Assembly (NCBI RefSeq): GCF_001613205.1
Contig: NZ_BDBX01000003.1
Location: 124,001-188,000 of the forward strand
Origin: Nocardia sienata NBRC 100364
Lineage (GTDB): Bacteria; Actinomycetota; Actinomycetes; Mycobacteriales; Mycobacteriaceae
Length of the DNA: 64,000 nucleotides
Reading direction: 5' to 3'
Below the pieces are notes generated by a model, which was not told the origin of the DNA, did not search any database, and was given only the letters and a program-made list of their open reading frames with translations. Shown here piece by piece: positions 8,803 through 17,416 of this stretch (position 1 is the stretch's first letter; each line of letters starts with the position of its first letter). A program made the translations under genes and the position numbers.

Positions 8803-8853
8803 GGGTTCCGCGCGCGTGGGTGCGGTCGTGCCGGAACCCTTCGCACCCACGCG
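8803..8853 (+). terminator. Interleaved inverted repeats after the secreted-protein gene
   Basis: Arm a GGGTTCCG (8803-8810) pairs with CGGAACCC (8832-8839). Arm b CGCGTGGGTGCG (8813-8824) pairs perfectly with CGCACCCACGCG (8842-8853). The order a-b-a'-b' means the two stems are mutually exclusive or form a pseudoknot. No U-tract follows. Position suggests a terminator; the interleaving suggests more. Confidence 0.6.
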
Positions 8854-9008
8854 ACGAGGACCGGCATTCGCCGGTAGTTCCCGGGCGGCGGCATCGGGCG
8901 AGGCCGGGTCGGCACCGCGTGGCCGTGATGTGATGTGATGCGATACGAGCCGGTTCGGCCGGGGCCGGCGTAGCGCAACGGATACCGGCCGCCGAACGAG
9001 GAGGCCGT

Positions 9009-9518
9009 ATGTCCGGATCACCGTCACCTGAGGCCGACCCGGCCCATCGCCTCACCGTGCTGGAAGCGATCGAGGCGATCAAGGCGCTCAAACACCGCTA
9101 CTTCCGCGCCTGCGATGCCAAGGATCCCGCCCGTTTCCGGGCGTGTTTCGTCACCGACGGCGCCGTCCTCGACTACGGCGAGCTGGGGGTTTCGGACGCG
9201 GACGGAATGGCCGCGGTCTTCGAATCCATCGCTCTTCGGCAGGTCGACGGGAAACATGTGGTGCTCGATATGCACCACGGGATGCACCCCGATATCACCG
9301 TGCACGCCGACGGCACCGCCTCCGGGCAGTGGACCATGCAGTTCCGTCAGGTGAACCTGCTCGACCACACCGATACACTGTCGACCGGTGAATACGAGGA
9401 CTCCTACATCCTCGAGGACGGCCGCTGGAAGATCGCGGCCTCCCGGTTCCGCCGCCTCTGGTCCATCACCCGGCCCGTCGATGACACGTGCCGGATCGGC
9501 TGGTACGCGACCTCATGA
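9009..9518 (+). CDS. NTF2-fold (SnoaL-like) protein
   Basis: A 169-aa protein with the NTF2/SnoaL_4 pattern: N-terminal helix EAIEAIKALKHRYFRACDAKDPARF, acidic FVTDGAVLDYGE, then LDMHHGMHPDITVHADGTASGQW and a final strand DGRWKIAASRFRRLW. Start at ATG 9009 with GAGGAGG. Members are small ketosteroid-isomerase-like enzymes or binding proteins; the residues needed to name a reaction are not clear. It stands alone. Confidence 0.75.
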   Translation: MSGSPSPEADPAHRLTVLEAIEAIKALKHRYFRACDAKDPARFRACFVTDGAVLDYGELGVSDADGMAAVFESIALRQVDGKHVVLDMHHGMHPDITVHADGTASGQWTMQFRQVNLLDHTDTLSTGEYEDSYILEDGRWKIAASRFRRLWSITRPVDDTCRIGWYATS

Positions 9519-9568
9519 CGTCCGGCTCCGCCAGTCCGGTCCGGACGGCTCTGGGGTAGGAGACCGCT

Positions 9569-10060
9569 GTGCCCGATGATAGGCAACCGCTCCACGGGCC
9601 GTTTCTGCCCTTGGACCCCGATATCGATCTGCGGGACCCACCCCAGCGCGCCGAACTCGCCGCATCGCACGGCGCGATTCTCGCGGTCATCGCCGCCGGC
9701 GGGGCGCTGGGCGCGCTGGGCCGCTATGGCCTGACCCTCTGCTGGCCCACACCGCTCGGAGGGTTTCCATGGGCGGTGTTCGTCATCAATGTCGGCGGCA
9801 GTTTCCTGCTCGGTGCGCTGATGGTGGTGATCACCGAACTGCGACCGGCGCATCCGCTGGCGCGCCCGTTTCTCGGGGTCGGCGTACTGGGCGGGTTCAC
9901 CACGTTCTCCACCTACGCCAACGATATCCGGGCTCTGCTCGCGCCGGGTTCCGCCGTGATCGGTGCCGCCTATCTGGCGTCGACCCTGTTCGCGGCGGTA
10001 GCGGCCTGCGCGCTGGGCGTCGGCCTCACCCGGCGCGCCGGGCAGGGAGGGGCGCGATGA
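9569..10060 (+). CDS. crcB1: Fluoride ion channel CrcB/FluC, first subunit
   Basis: A 163-aa membrane protein with four hydrophobic segments. The family motifs are present: [28 protein letters not shown] with the pore asparagine, and [13 protein letters not shown] with the Phe-box threonines/serines. An extra polar N-terminus of about 35 residues precedes TM1. It overlaps the second crcB gene by 4 nt (ATGA). FluC channels export fluoride as antiparallel dual-topology dimers; two adjacent genes usually make a heterodimer. I see no fluoride riboswitch upstream. Confidence 0.92.
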   Translation: MPDDRQPLHGPFLPLDPDIDLRDPPQRAELAASHGAILAVIAAGGALGALGRYGLTLCWPTPLGGFPWAVFVINVGGSFLLGALMVVITELRPAHPLARPFLGVGVLGGFTTFSTYANDIRALLAPGSAVIGAAYLASTLFAAVAACALGVGLTRRAGQGGAR

Positions 10061-10419
10061 ACGTGCTGCTGGTGATCGCCGGTGCCGCGGTCGGCGCGCC
10101 GCTGCGTTACCTGCTGGACCGATTCGTACAGGTTCGGCACGACGGCCGATTCCCGTGGGGCACCTTCGTGGTCAACGTATCCGGATGTCTCGTCCTGGGC
10201 TGTCTCACCGGCGCGGGCCTGCCGGCCGCGTGGACGGTGCTCGCGGGCACTGGATTCTGCGGCGCCTTCACCACCTACAGCACCTTTTCCTACGAGACCG
10301 TGCGCCTGACCGAACAGCGCGCCTATCGGTACGCGATCGGCTACGCCGCCGGCAGTGTGGCCGCCGGGCTGCTCGCGGCGACGCTGGGCTACGCCGGCGC
10401 CCAGGGACTGTGCGGCTGA
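10057..10419 (+). CDS. crcB2: Fluoride ion channel CrcB/FluC, second subunit
   Basis: A 120-aa four-helix protein, the minimal FluC length. It carries [25 protein letters not shown] and [15 protein letters not shown]. Translation is coupled to the preceding gene by an ATGA overlap. Two crcB genes in tandem are common in Gram-positive bacteria, where neither protein works alone. Confidence 0.93.
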   Translation: MNVLLVIAGAAVGAPLRYLLDRFVQVRHDGRFPWGTFVVNVSGCLVLGCLTGAGLPAAWTVLAGTGFCGAFTTYSTFSYETVRLTEQRAYRYAIGYAAGSVAAGLLAATLGYAGAQGLCG

Positions 10420-10494
10420 GCCGGTCGGCGCACCGATCCACGGTTCGCGGTTCCGTCGTGTCGCGGTGTTTTCCGAGCGACCGCGGTGCCCTCG

Positions 10495-11592
10495 CTACTG
10501 CTCCCGGTGGAGGTCGAAACGCCCGGCGAACGCGCGCAGCGGCAGATCGGCGCTGGTGATGATGCCCGGACGCGCCGCGACAACGGATCGCAGGGAGTTG
10601 AGGGCCGGTAATCCGGTGACGGTCATCCCGATCGAGGCGAAGTTCTCCGGATTCGACAGGTCGAATCCCTTCCGGGGGAAGATCATATGTTTGCTGTAGA
10701 TGCTGGGATCGCCGGTGATCTGGGTGATGTAGCAGCCCTTGATATTCCACGCGGGGTCGGTGTGCGGGGTCATCTGCCATTCGAGGTGGGTCTCCACCCG
10801 CGGCACCCCGTCGACCAGACCCTGATATTTGATGTAGTTGGCGCCCAGTGAGCCCTTGGGCAGGAAATACCAACCCAGGTCGACGTCCTTTGTGCAGGCG
10901 CCGAGCTCGTAGCCGAAGGTGACCTCGTCCAGTTCGAGGTCGAAGGCATCGGCCATCAGGTAGACCGAATCGGCGAAGACCGCGGTGTATTTGTGCAAGG
11001 AGTCCGGGATGGTCGGATCGTCGACCGGGCGGCCATAACCGACTGCTTTCCAGGTGTCGACGGAATGGTGACAGGAGACGTCCACCGATTCGGTGACGGT
11101 GATGTTCTCGATCGCGGCGACGTCGGCGGTGTGCACGATCCCGAGGATCTGCGCCAGGCCCGGATTCATACCGGTGCCGTAGAAGGTGGAATTGCCGCGC
11201 TCGCACGCGGCTTGGATGACCTCACTGACCTTTCGGCCCGACGGGTGCGAGTGATTGGTGTCGCGGTGGAATCCGGTGATCCAGTCTGCGGTGGTCACCA
11301 CGTCGATGCCCGCCTCCAGCACCTTCTCGTAGAGATCTTCGTCGGGGAAGACGCCGTGGAAGGTGAGGACATCGGGCCGCGCTTCGAGGATCTCCTCGAC
11401 CGTACCGGTCGCCGTCACCCCGATGGGTCCGATGCCGACGATCTCGCCGGCGTCCCGGCCGATCTTGTCCGAGGTGTAGCAGTGCAGCCCGGCGAGTTCG
11501 AGATCCGGATGATCGCGGATGCGGCCGATCATCTCGGTGCCGAGGTTGCCGGTCGCGACCTGGAATACCCGGATCTTGCCGGAGGTGCTCAT
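10495..11592 (-). CDS. DapB-like NAD(P)-dependent dehydrogenase
   Basis: A 365-aa protein with N-terminal Rossmann motif VFQVATGNLGTEM and a DapB-type C-terminal domain, as in 2,4-diaminopentanoate dehydrogenases and the mycobacterial dihydrodipicolinate-reductase-like proteins found in steroid and other catabolic clusters. The segment FYGTGMNPGLAQILGI is typical of this subgroup. ATG at 11592 follows GAAAGG. It lies 49 nt downstream of a KshA-like Rieske oxygenase on the same strand, so the two are probably one transcript and one pathway. Substrate unknown; an imine, amine or keto compound is possible. Confidence 0.75.
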   Translation of the reverse strand: MSTSGKIRVFQVATGNLGTEMIGRIRDHPDLELAGLHCYTSDKIGRDAGEIVGIGPIGVTATGTVEEILEARPDVLTFHGVFPDEDLYEKVLEAGIDVVTTADWITGFHRDTNHSHPSGRKVSEVIQAACERGNSTFYGTGMNPGLAQILGIVHTADVAAIENITVTESVDVSCHHSVDTWKAVGYGRPVDDPTIPDSLHKYTAVFADSVYLMADAFDLELDEVTFGYELGACTKDVDLGWYFLPKGSLGANYIKYQGLVDGVPRVETHLEWQMTPHTDPAWNIKGCYITQITGDPSIYSKHMIFPRKGFDLSNPENFASIGMTVTGLPALNSLRSVVAARPGIITSADLPLRAFAGRFDLHREQ

Positions 11593-11641
11593 GGTCGGGC
11601 CTTTCTGTCTGCGGGTCGAGGCTGCTGGTTCGGGTCCGCGG

Positions 11642-12667
11642 TCATGCGCCGGCCGCGTTCACGTGCGGTGCGGGTTCGGAGGCGCCGGAGTCCGGGTAGA
11701 ACTGCCGGGCCCATTCTCGCAGTGCCCGGAAGCCCGCGTATTCCTTGCGCGACAGCGCGGGTGGGTCCGAGTAGCGCTGATGTGCCCAGATGTGGATATC
11801 GGCTTCGAACTGCTCGATCACGAAACCGGCCATCGTCGTGCCGTAGGCGGTGATCTCCGTGCTCTCGTCGCCGGGTTCACGGCCGATCCACACGGTGAAC
11901 CGGACGTCGGAGGTGCGCTCGTCGACCGGGGTGACCGCGGGCATGGTGCGGTTGTCGATCATGCCCCAGCTCTTGGTGATCGAACATCCGAGTCCGGCGT
12001 TGATCGATTCGACACCGCTGTTGACCTGGTCTTCGGCCACGCCCTCGTCGAAGGCGATGGTGAAATCGACGTAGGAGACGGGCCCGGAGAAATCGTGGCG
12101 GGTGAACTCCGGCACGAACGGGGTCTTGTGCACATACTTGAAATGCGCGAAATCGACACCGTTCTCCATGACGTACTGCGGGTGCAGTTCGAGTCCGGGC
12201 CGGTACAGCGTGGCCGCGGGCACCGGCGGATAGTAGTCCGCGGCGGTTTTGCCGTCCTCGAATGCCGCGAAGATATCGGGTACCTCGAAATGCGGTGGCC
12301 TTCCCTCGAGGTCGTACCAGATCCAGACGCCCTCGTTACGCTCCACCACCGGGTAGCTGCGGATGCGGCGGCCCTTGTTCGGGTGGCTCTCGTAGGGGAT
12401 ACAGACATTGCGTCCCTCGCGATTCCACTCCCACCCGTGGAACGGGCAGACCAGGTTCTCGCCCTCCACCCGGCCGCCGTAGCCGAGATGCGCGCCCAGA
12501 TGTTCGCAGTAGGCGTCGAAGACGGTCACCTGACCCGATGCCGATCGCCAGGCCACCATTTCGCGGCCGAAGTATTTCATCCGGTGTACCGACCCGACGC
12601 CGATCTCGCTGCACCAGGCCACCTGGAACCAGCCCGTCGGCTCCATCGGCAGTGGTGGTTTTGCCAT
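11642..12667 (-). CDS. Rieske non-heme iron oxygenase, KshA-like
   Basis: A 341-aa oxygenase subunit. Rieske ligands: C54 and H56 in CEHLGAH, then C74 and H77 in CPFHGWEW. The mononuclear iron motif is ENGVDFAHFKYVHKT (DxxH..H). Overall it resembles 3-ketosteroid 9-alpha-hydroxylase and other single-component oxygenases that need a separate reductase, none of which is encoded here. Start ATG at 12667 has GGAGG upstream. A TetR gene is divergent and a dyad lies between. A role in steroid or other alicyclic catabolism is an inference from family likeness. Confidence 0.82.
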   Translation of the reverse strand: MAKPPLPMEPTGWFQVAWCSEIGVGSVHRMKYFGREMVAWRSASGQVTVFDAYCEHLGAHLGYGGRVEGENLVCPFHGWEWNREGRNVCIPYESHPNKGRRIRSYPVVERNEGVWIWYDLEGRPPHFEVPDIFAAFEDGKTAADYYPPVPAATLYRPGLELHPQYVMENGVDFAHFKYVHKTPFVPEFTRHDFSGPVSYVDFTIAFDEGVAEDQVNSGVESINAGLGCSITKSWGMIDNRTMPAVTPVDERTSDVRFTVWIGREPGDESTEITAYGTTMAGFVIEQFEADIHIWAHQRYSDPPALSRKEYAGFRALREWARQFYPDSGASEPAPHVNAAGA

Positions 12668-12765
12668 CGCGATCCTCCAGGCATCGGGGCTGTAGCGGGC
12701 GCGGCCACGGCACCGTGCGTGCGCCGGGTATGACGCCGGTCACGTGGCGCTCCCGAGCATAGAAC

Positions 12766-12788
12766 CCTCTTTGAAAGAATTCAAGAGG
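12766..12788. promoter_or_regulatory. Operator-like dyad between Rieske oxygenase and TetR gene
   Basis: TTGAA-AGAA-TTCAA (12771-12784) is a perfect inverted repeat, and flanking CCTC / GAGG extend it with a one-base offset. It sits midway between the divergent starts at 12667 and 12838. It does not fit the KstR pattern (TnnAACnnGTTnnA). Confidence 0.5.
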
Positions 12789-12837
12789 CCTTTGTGAAAC
12801 TGGATCCTGCAGCTCAGGGCAGGTAAAGTCGTCCGTC

Positions 12838-13461
12838 GTGACGGCGGAAACGGCGGTGGGCGGGAGACGAGCGAACAGGCGTGGGATCCAATCCCGGGAG
12901 AGCATGCTCGAGGCGGCGATCGCCTCGCTGGCCACCGGTGATCCCGCGGCGGTCTCGGGTAACCGGATCGCCCGCGATATCGGCGCCACCTGGGGGGTGA
13001 TCAAATACCAGTTCGGTGATATCGACGGCCTGTGGGCGGCGGTCCTGCGATACACCGCGGACAAGCGGGGGGACCTGCCCGCCGGGATCAAACCGGACGG
13101 CACCCTGCACGAGCGGGTGGCCGCCATGATCGACGCCATGGCGGGCGGGCTGCGCAGGCCGGAATCGCTGGCCATCGAAACGCTGCGCGCCGCCCTGCCG
13201 CGCGAGCACGCCGAACTCGAGCGCGACTATCCGCGCACCGCCGCGGAACTGGCATCGTGGAAACCGAACTGGGACAAGGCCTGTCAGCGCGCTTTCGCCG
13301 ATATGGAACTCGACCCGGACAAGGTGCGGCAGGTGGCCGCCCTCATCCCGGCGGCGATGCGCGGGATCACCTCCGAACGCACCCTGGGTACCTACGGCGA
13401 TCTCGACGATGCGTTGAAAGCCTTGATCGGCGGCATAGTCGCCTATTTGGAGGCCCCGTGA
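12838..13461 (+). CDS. TetR-family transcriptional regulator
   Basis: A 207-aa regulator from GTG at 12838. The N-terminal HTH is SRESMLEAAIASLATGDPAAVSGNRIARDIGATWGVIKYQFGDIDGLW, with the FGD-x-L signature of TetR proteins. The ligand domain includes the conserved RRPESLAIETLRAALPREHAELERDYPRTA region. It is divergent from the Rieske-DapB-like pair and is the likely regulator of that pair through the dyad at 12766-12788. Confidence 0.85.
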   Translation: MTAETAVGGRRANRRGIQSRESMLEAAIASLATGDPAAVSGNRIARDIGATWGVIKYQFGDIDGLWAAVLRYTADKRGDLPAGIKPDGTLHERVAAMIDAMAGGLRRPESLAIETLRAALPREHAELERDYPRTAAELASWKPNWDKACQRAFADMELDPDKVRQVAALIPAAMRGITSERTLGTYGDLDDALKALIGGIVAYLEAP

Positions 13462-13593
13462 AACGCCGCCCGGCGCGACACCTTCGGGCCGGCCGGTTCG
13501 GGCGCCTACGATCGACCGCGCCCGCGGCGGCCCGCCCGGTATCCGGGGCCGGAGATTCGAACCTACGGGTCTTCGCCTCGGTCGCCCCCTGCT

Positions 13594-13932
13594 TCACCCC
13601 TCGGGCGTTACCCGGACCGTGGTGATTCGCTGACCGCCGCGCATTGGTGTGGGTTGTGCCACGGGCGTGTCCGCCGAGCCCTCTTCGACCAGCCGTCGCC
13701 AGCGATTCGAGAAATTGGAGATACCCCAGCCCTGCAACCGGCCATGGGCCTCGGCCAGATCGGACCGGCGCATCAGGCCGGCTTCCCGGGCCGCGGCCAC
13801 CGCTTCGATATACGCCGCCTCGGCAGACAGCAGCTCATCGACCACACGAGCCTGCTCGTCGAGCAGATCCTCGATACGGCAGGCGATCTCGTCTGGTGTC
13901 GTGCTCGTGTCCTGACCGGGAAATCGATGCAT
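13594..13932 (-). CDS. Hypothetical small protein
   Basis: About 112 aa from ATG at 13932, which has GAGGA six bases upstream; the longer upstream frame is compositionally poor. The centre, DEIACRIEDLLDEQARVVDELLSAEAAYIEAVAAAREAGLMRRSDLAEAHGRL, looks like two long helices that could form a coiled coil. No family recognised, and no membrane or secretion signal. It stands between two gene-poor stretches. Confidence 0.5.
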   Translation of the reverse strand: MHRFPGQDTSTTPDEIACRIEDLLDEQARVVDELLSAEAAYIEAVAAAREAGLMRRSDLAEAHGRLQGWGISNFSNRWRRLVEEGSADTPVAQPTPMRGGQRITTVRVTPEG

Positions 13933-14319
13933 ACGCCATCCTCGGAACTGTGGGGTGCAACCTGCAGAGGGAACCGGCTGCCCGGCGGTGCACGTCGAAT
14001 CCCGAACCGCCCGAACGCCGTGAAGCTGTGGGTCCAGTACTACCCTGTGGTGGTTGGAGCTGCGCACCCGGTACCGGGTGGCCCGGCACCGGAGGGCGAT
14101 GCGGGTGGCGAATTCCGCGCGAATACGTTGTGGCGGTACCAGGTTCGAGCCCGGCGCGGTAGCACACCCGGGAGTCTCGCGTCGGCGACTCGGGCCGGAC
14201 GACCCGAGCAAGCGCCCTACCGGCGGTGAGCCGGGTAGGCGGGTCGGGTAGAGGCGGCTCCGGTCGGTTCGATCTTGTCGGCACCGGTGGCCGAGCGGTC
14301 CCGGATGCCACGCCGGGTG
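13933..14319. other. Intergenic region, nothing identified
   Basis: Nearly 390 bp between two minus-strand genes. It contains GGTTCGAGCCC near 14143, which resembles a tRNA T-loop, but no acceptor or anticodon stem can be built around it. Short GGGTAG repeats occur near 14235-14255. No gene called. Confidence 0.5.
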
Positions 14320-15066
14320 TCAGGCGCCTTGCGGCTTGTGCAGGGCCTTGGCGGTCGGGGAATTGGGGATCGAGGCGGGATCGGGATAGGTGCCCAGGAC
14401 CCGGTCCGCGGTTCCGGCAGTGGTGACGGCGAACCAATAGTGCTCGTTCTTGAAATGATGCAGGCGGTGATTGCGGCGTACCGCGCGCAGGATCGCGCTG
14501 TGCGGCCGGTAGTCGGTGTGTACCAGGAGGTGGGTCCATTCGTACACCAGTCCGAGGACACCCACGGTGGTGAGGAAGGTCAGGCCCAGAGCCGGGCGTC
14601 CGAAGGCCAGTAGTGCGATGACCACCAAGGCGGGTAGCAGCCACAAGAAAGTCTGCCACGGGATGAAGACCAGTTCGCGGATTCGTGGATCGGCATGATG
14701 CTCGCGGTGCTTACGCGCCAGCAACGAGTCGATCCGCCACCGGCCCAGGGTGCGTGGCCGCCAGTGCAGCACGCAGACGTGGATGACCCATTCCACGAAC
14801 GGGAACGCGGCCACCATGAGCACCGGCACCAGGGCGTCGGTGAGCTGCCAGTCGCCCACCAGGACCCGGGCCGTGGCGGCGGTGACCAGCAGCGTGGCGA
14901 TCACCCAGGGCGAGGGCGCGTGACGGAACGAGGCGAACACGTCCGCGAGCGACTCCGGTGTGCGGCGAGCGGCCTTCGCCTCGTCGGCGGCCAGACGCCC
15001 CTCGGCGAGACGGTCGATCCCGGTGTTACGGCTGCGCCGGGCGCGTAGCGCATGCGAGAGGTTCAC
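14320..15066 (-). CDS. Fatty acid hydroxylase/sterol desaturase superfamily membrane protein
   Basis: A 248-aa integral membrane protein with the histidine clusters that bind a di-iron centre: HREHH after RKH, HTDYRPH, and HRLHHFKNEHYW. Four or so hydrophobic segments surround them. The family hydroxylates or desaturates fatty acids, carotenoids or sterols. Its start overlaps the stop of the upstream FCD regulator gene by 4 nt, so both come from one transcript and the regulator probably controls it. The substrate is unknown; a fatty acyl chain is the simplest guess. Confidence 0.82.
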   Translation of the reverse strand: MNLSHALRARRSRNTGIDRLAEGRLAADEAKAARRTPESLADVFASFRHAPSPWVIATLLVTAATARVLVGDWQLTDALVPVLMVAAFPFVEWVIHVCVLHWRPRTLGRWRIDSLLARKHREHHADPRIRELVFIPWQTFLWLLPALVVIALLAFGRPALGLTFLTTVGVLGLVYEWTHLLVHTDYRPHSAILRAVRRNHRLHHFKNEHYWFAVTTAGTADRVLGTYPDPASIPNSPTAKALHKPQGA

Positions 15067-15785
15067 AGGGTCTGTTCCAATCGGTGCAGGAGGTTGTCGA
15101 ATTCCACGGTGGCCGAGGACAACAGCGCTTCGGCGCGGGTACGTGCCGAATCGCTGTCGCCGGCGGCGACGGCCTCGGCGATCGCGCGGTAGCGCTCGGG
15201 CTGTCCCACCTCGGTGTCCATGACGCCGGTGAGGGCGGCCATGGCAGGTTCGTAGACGGCCCGCAGCTGGTTGAACAGCAGGCGATAGACGATCGAATCG
15301 GCGGCGTCGACCAGATGGTCCCAGAAGGTGAGCGCCGCGAGCTGGCGTGCCAGCGGATCGTCTCGACCGGCGAGTGTGTCCACCGCGGCCACGAGCGCCG
15401 GGCCGGAGGCCGGGCCGTGGCGGCGGGCGGCCAGGCCGGCGACCTCGCGGCCGAGCGTCGCCCGGGTCTCCAGGATGCTGCGTACCACGGAGTGGTCGAG
15501 TCGGCCGCCGCGCAGGACCAGCCGCGGCAGCAGTTCGAGTCCGCCGGAGCGGCGCGGATCGCGGACCGTGGTGCTGCCGCCCTGGCGGATCTCCACCAGC
15601 CCGGCCCGCGCGAGCCGCTGCACAGCTTCACGCACGGTGGGCCGGGAGACGCCCAGCGCTTCGGCCAGCTGACGTTCGGCGGGCAGGGCCGCGCCGGGCG
15701 CAAGCTCGCCGGTGAGGACGTCGTCGACGAGCTGCTCGTAGATTTCGTCCGGAACCGACCGGCGGGCGATCCGTTTCAGTGCCAT
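15063..15785 (-). CDS. GntR-family regulator, FCD (FadR) subgroup
   Basis: A 240-aa regulator. N-terminal winged helix with GAALPAERQLAEALGVSRPTVREAVQRLARAGLVEIRQGG, the signature of GntR proteins, then an all-helical FCD ligand domain (VRSILETRATLGREVAGLAA...). FCD domains bind acyl-CoAs or small organic acids with a metal. It is translationally coupled (ATGA) to the hydroxylase gene, which makes fatty-acid responsiveness plausible but unproven. Confidence 0.87.
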   Translation of the reverse strand: MALKRIARRSVPDEIYEQLVDDVLTGELAPGAALPAERQLAEALGVSRPTVREAVQRLARAGLVEIRQGGSTTVRDPRRSGGLELLPRLVLRGGRLDHSVVRSILETRATLGREVAGLAARRHGPASGPALVAAVDTLAGRDDPLARQLAALTFWDHLVDAADSIVYRLLFNQLRAVYEPAMAALTGVMDTEVGQPERYRAIAEAVAAGDSDSARTRAEALLSSATVEFDNLLHRLEQTL

Positions 15786-15826
15786 ACCTCGGACGGTAGA
15801 CCTGCTATTGGTAAGAGGTCAAGTGG

Positions 15827-16033
15827 TCAGACCAGTTCGGTCGACGGCCGCCAGCCCAGCTCCGGTGCGATGTACTCGACTGTGTCGTGCAGGATCTGCT
15901 CGTAATCGCCGCGGTGGAATTCGTACGGTAGTTCCAGCCGTAACTCCGTGGTTTCGGCGAGGACCGGATCGGTGCGCAGGCGATCGAGGATCTGCTCGGC
16001 GGTGCCGATGAGATCCGGAGCGAACAGTATCCG
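15827..16033 (-). pseudogene. 5'-truncated LLM-class flavin-dependent oxidoreductase remnant
   Basis: The last 68 codons match the C-terminus of luciferase-like monooxygenases: LIGTAEQILDRL, then ELRLELPYEFHRGDYEQIL and YIAPELGW. Full-length members have about 330 residues with an (beta/alpha)8 barrel; here the preceding codons up to 16138 (RSPLRRYERTRAP...) show no likeness, and the upstream DNA belongs to the next gene's promoter. The catalytic barrel is therefore missing. I read this as a deletion remnant. Confidence 0.65.
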
Positions 16034-16203
16034 CCGTTCGCCCTGCGGGGCGCGGGTGCGCTCGTATCGCCGTAACGGCGAGCGGGCGGATTCGCCGCGC
16101 GACAATCCCCGGCCGGGCGAGTACCGCGCTGGTGTCACGGTCGGCGGTGGGCAAGAGGCGACAGGCCCGCCCGGCCGAGCGGGTATCGACTACTGTGGGC
16201 CGA

Positions 16204-16215
16204 CTACGGCCGTAG
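16204..16215. promoter_or_regulatory. 12-bp perfect palindrome before acyl-CoA dehydrogenase
   Basis: CTACGGCCGTAG is self-complementary and sits 46 nt before the start codon, where a repressor of the gene could bind. Short GC-rich palindromes also arise by chance. Confidence 0.3.
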
Positions 16216-16261
16216 ACATCGACGGGCAGGATGGGCCCGCGACACGGTGAGGACATCGCGC

Positions 16262-17416
16262 GTGAGCTATTACCTGAACGACGAAGAAGCGCTCCTGGTG
16301 CGGACGGTGCGTGAGTTCATCGATCGGGATGTGAAACCCGCGGTGCGGGAGGTCGAGCACGCCGACCGGTACCCCGAGGACTGGATCGAGCAGATGAAGC
16401 GGATCGGTATCTACGGTCTCGCGATCCCGGAGGAATACGGTGGCACGCCGGTGTCCATGCCTTGCTACGTCCAGGTGACCGAGGAGCTGGCCCGCGGTTG
16501 GATGTCGCTGTCGGGAGCGATGGGCGGCCACACTGTCGTCGCGAGATTGATCGGCCTGTTCGGCACCGAGGAACAACGGCAGCGCTATCTGCCGTCCATG
16601 GCAACGGGGGAGATCCGCGCGACCATGGCACTGACCGAACCCGGCGGCGGTTCCGATCTGCAGGCCATGGCCACCACCGCCCGACGCGAGGGCGACGAGC
16701 TCGTCATCAACGGTGCCAAGACCTGGATCACCAACGCGCGCCGTGCGGGCGTGATTGCGCTGCTGTGTAAAACGGACCCCGCGGCGACCCCGCGGCACCG
16801 GGGTATGTCGATCGTGCTCGTCGAACACGGACCCGGTCTCACGGTATCCCGTGACCTGCCGAAACTCGGATACAAAGGCGTGGAGAGCTGTGAACTGTCC
16901 TTCGACGGTTACCGCGCCCCCGTATCGGCGGTCCTGGGCGGAGTGCCCGGTAGAGGATTCCCGCAAATGATGAAAGGCCTGGAAACCGGCCGCATCCAGG
17001 TGGCCGCGCGGGCACTCGGGGTCGCCGCGGCCGCGCTGGAGGATTCGCTGGCCTACGCGCAGCAGCGGGAGAGCTTCGGCGAACCGATCTGGAAGCACCA
17101 GGCGGTGGGCAACTACCTGGCGGATATGGCGACGAAATTGACCGCCGCCCGCCAGCTCACGCGCCACGCCGCCGAAAGGTACGACCGTGGGGAGCGCTGC
17201 GATATGGAGGCCGGAATGGCCAAGCTGTACGCCTCCGAAGTGGCGATGGAGATCGCCCTGAACGCGATCCGTATCCACGGCGGCTACGGATACTCCACCG
17301 AATACGATGTCGAGCGTTACTTCCGCGACGCCCCGCTGATGATTGTCGGGGAGGGTACCAACGAGATCCAGCGCAATGTGATCGCGGCGCAACTGGTGGC
17401 CCGGGGTGGGCTGTGA
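16262..17416 (+). CDS. Acyl-CoA dehydrogenase
   Basis: A 384-aa FAD enzyme that oxidises acyl-CoA to 2-enoyl-CoA and passes electrons to ETF. Family blocks are clear: ATMALTEPGGGSD (flavin contact), KTWITNA, QRESFGEPIWKHQAVGNYLADM, and IHGGYGYSTEYDVERYFRDAPLMIVGEGTNEIQ, which ends in the region of the catalytic glutamate. GTG at 16262 has GAGGA eight bases upstream; GTG at 16247 is in frame but less well placed. Monocistronic, with a hairpin about 90 nt downstream. Chain-length or branched-chain specificity cannot be read by eye. Confidence 0.9.
   Translation: MSYYLNDEEALLVRTVREFIDRDVKPAVREVEHADRYPEDWIEQMKRIGIYGLAIPEEYGGTPVSMPCYVQVTEELARGWMSLSGAMGGHTVVARLIGLFGTEEQRQRYLPSMATGEIRATMALTEPGGGSDLQAMATTARREGDELVINGAKTWITNARRAGVIALLCKTDPAATPRHRGMSIVLVEHGPGLTVSRDLPKLGYKGVESCELSFDGYRAPVSAVLGGVPGRGFPQMMKGLETGRIQVAARALGVAAAALEDSLAYAQQRESFGEPIWKHQAVGNYLADMATKLTAARQLTRHAAERYDRGERCDMEAGMAKLYASEVAMEIALNAIRIHGGYGYSTEYDVERYFRDAPLMIVGEGTNEIQRNVIAAQLVARGGL

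Noticed and set aside
12668..12837. KstR-type operator near the KshA-like gene
   Set aside because: No TnnAACnnGTTnnA pattern is present; a different dyad was found instead.
13545..13590. GGTTCGAATC on the minus strand, possible tRNA 3' end or attachment site
   Set aside because: The flanking bases do not pair as a T-stem and no acceptor stem or anticodon arm can be found.
14135..14175. GGTTCGAGCCC on the plus strand, possible tRNA
   Set aside because: T-stem has two mismatches and no matching acceptor 5' strand upstream.
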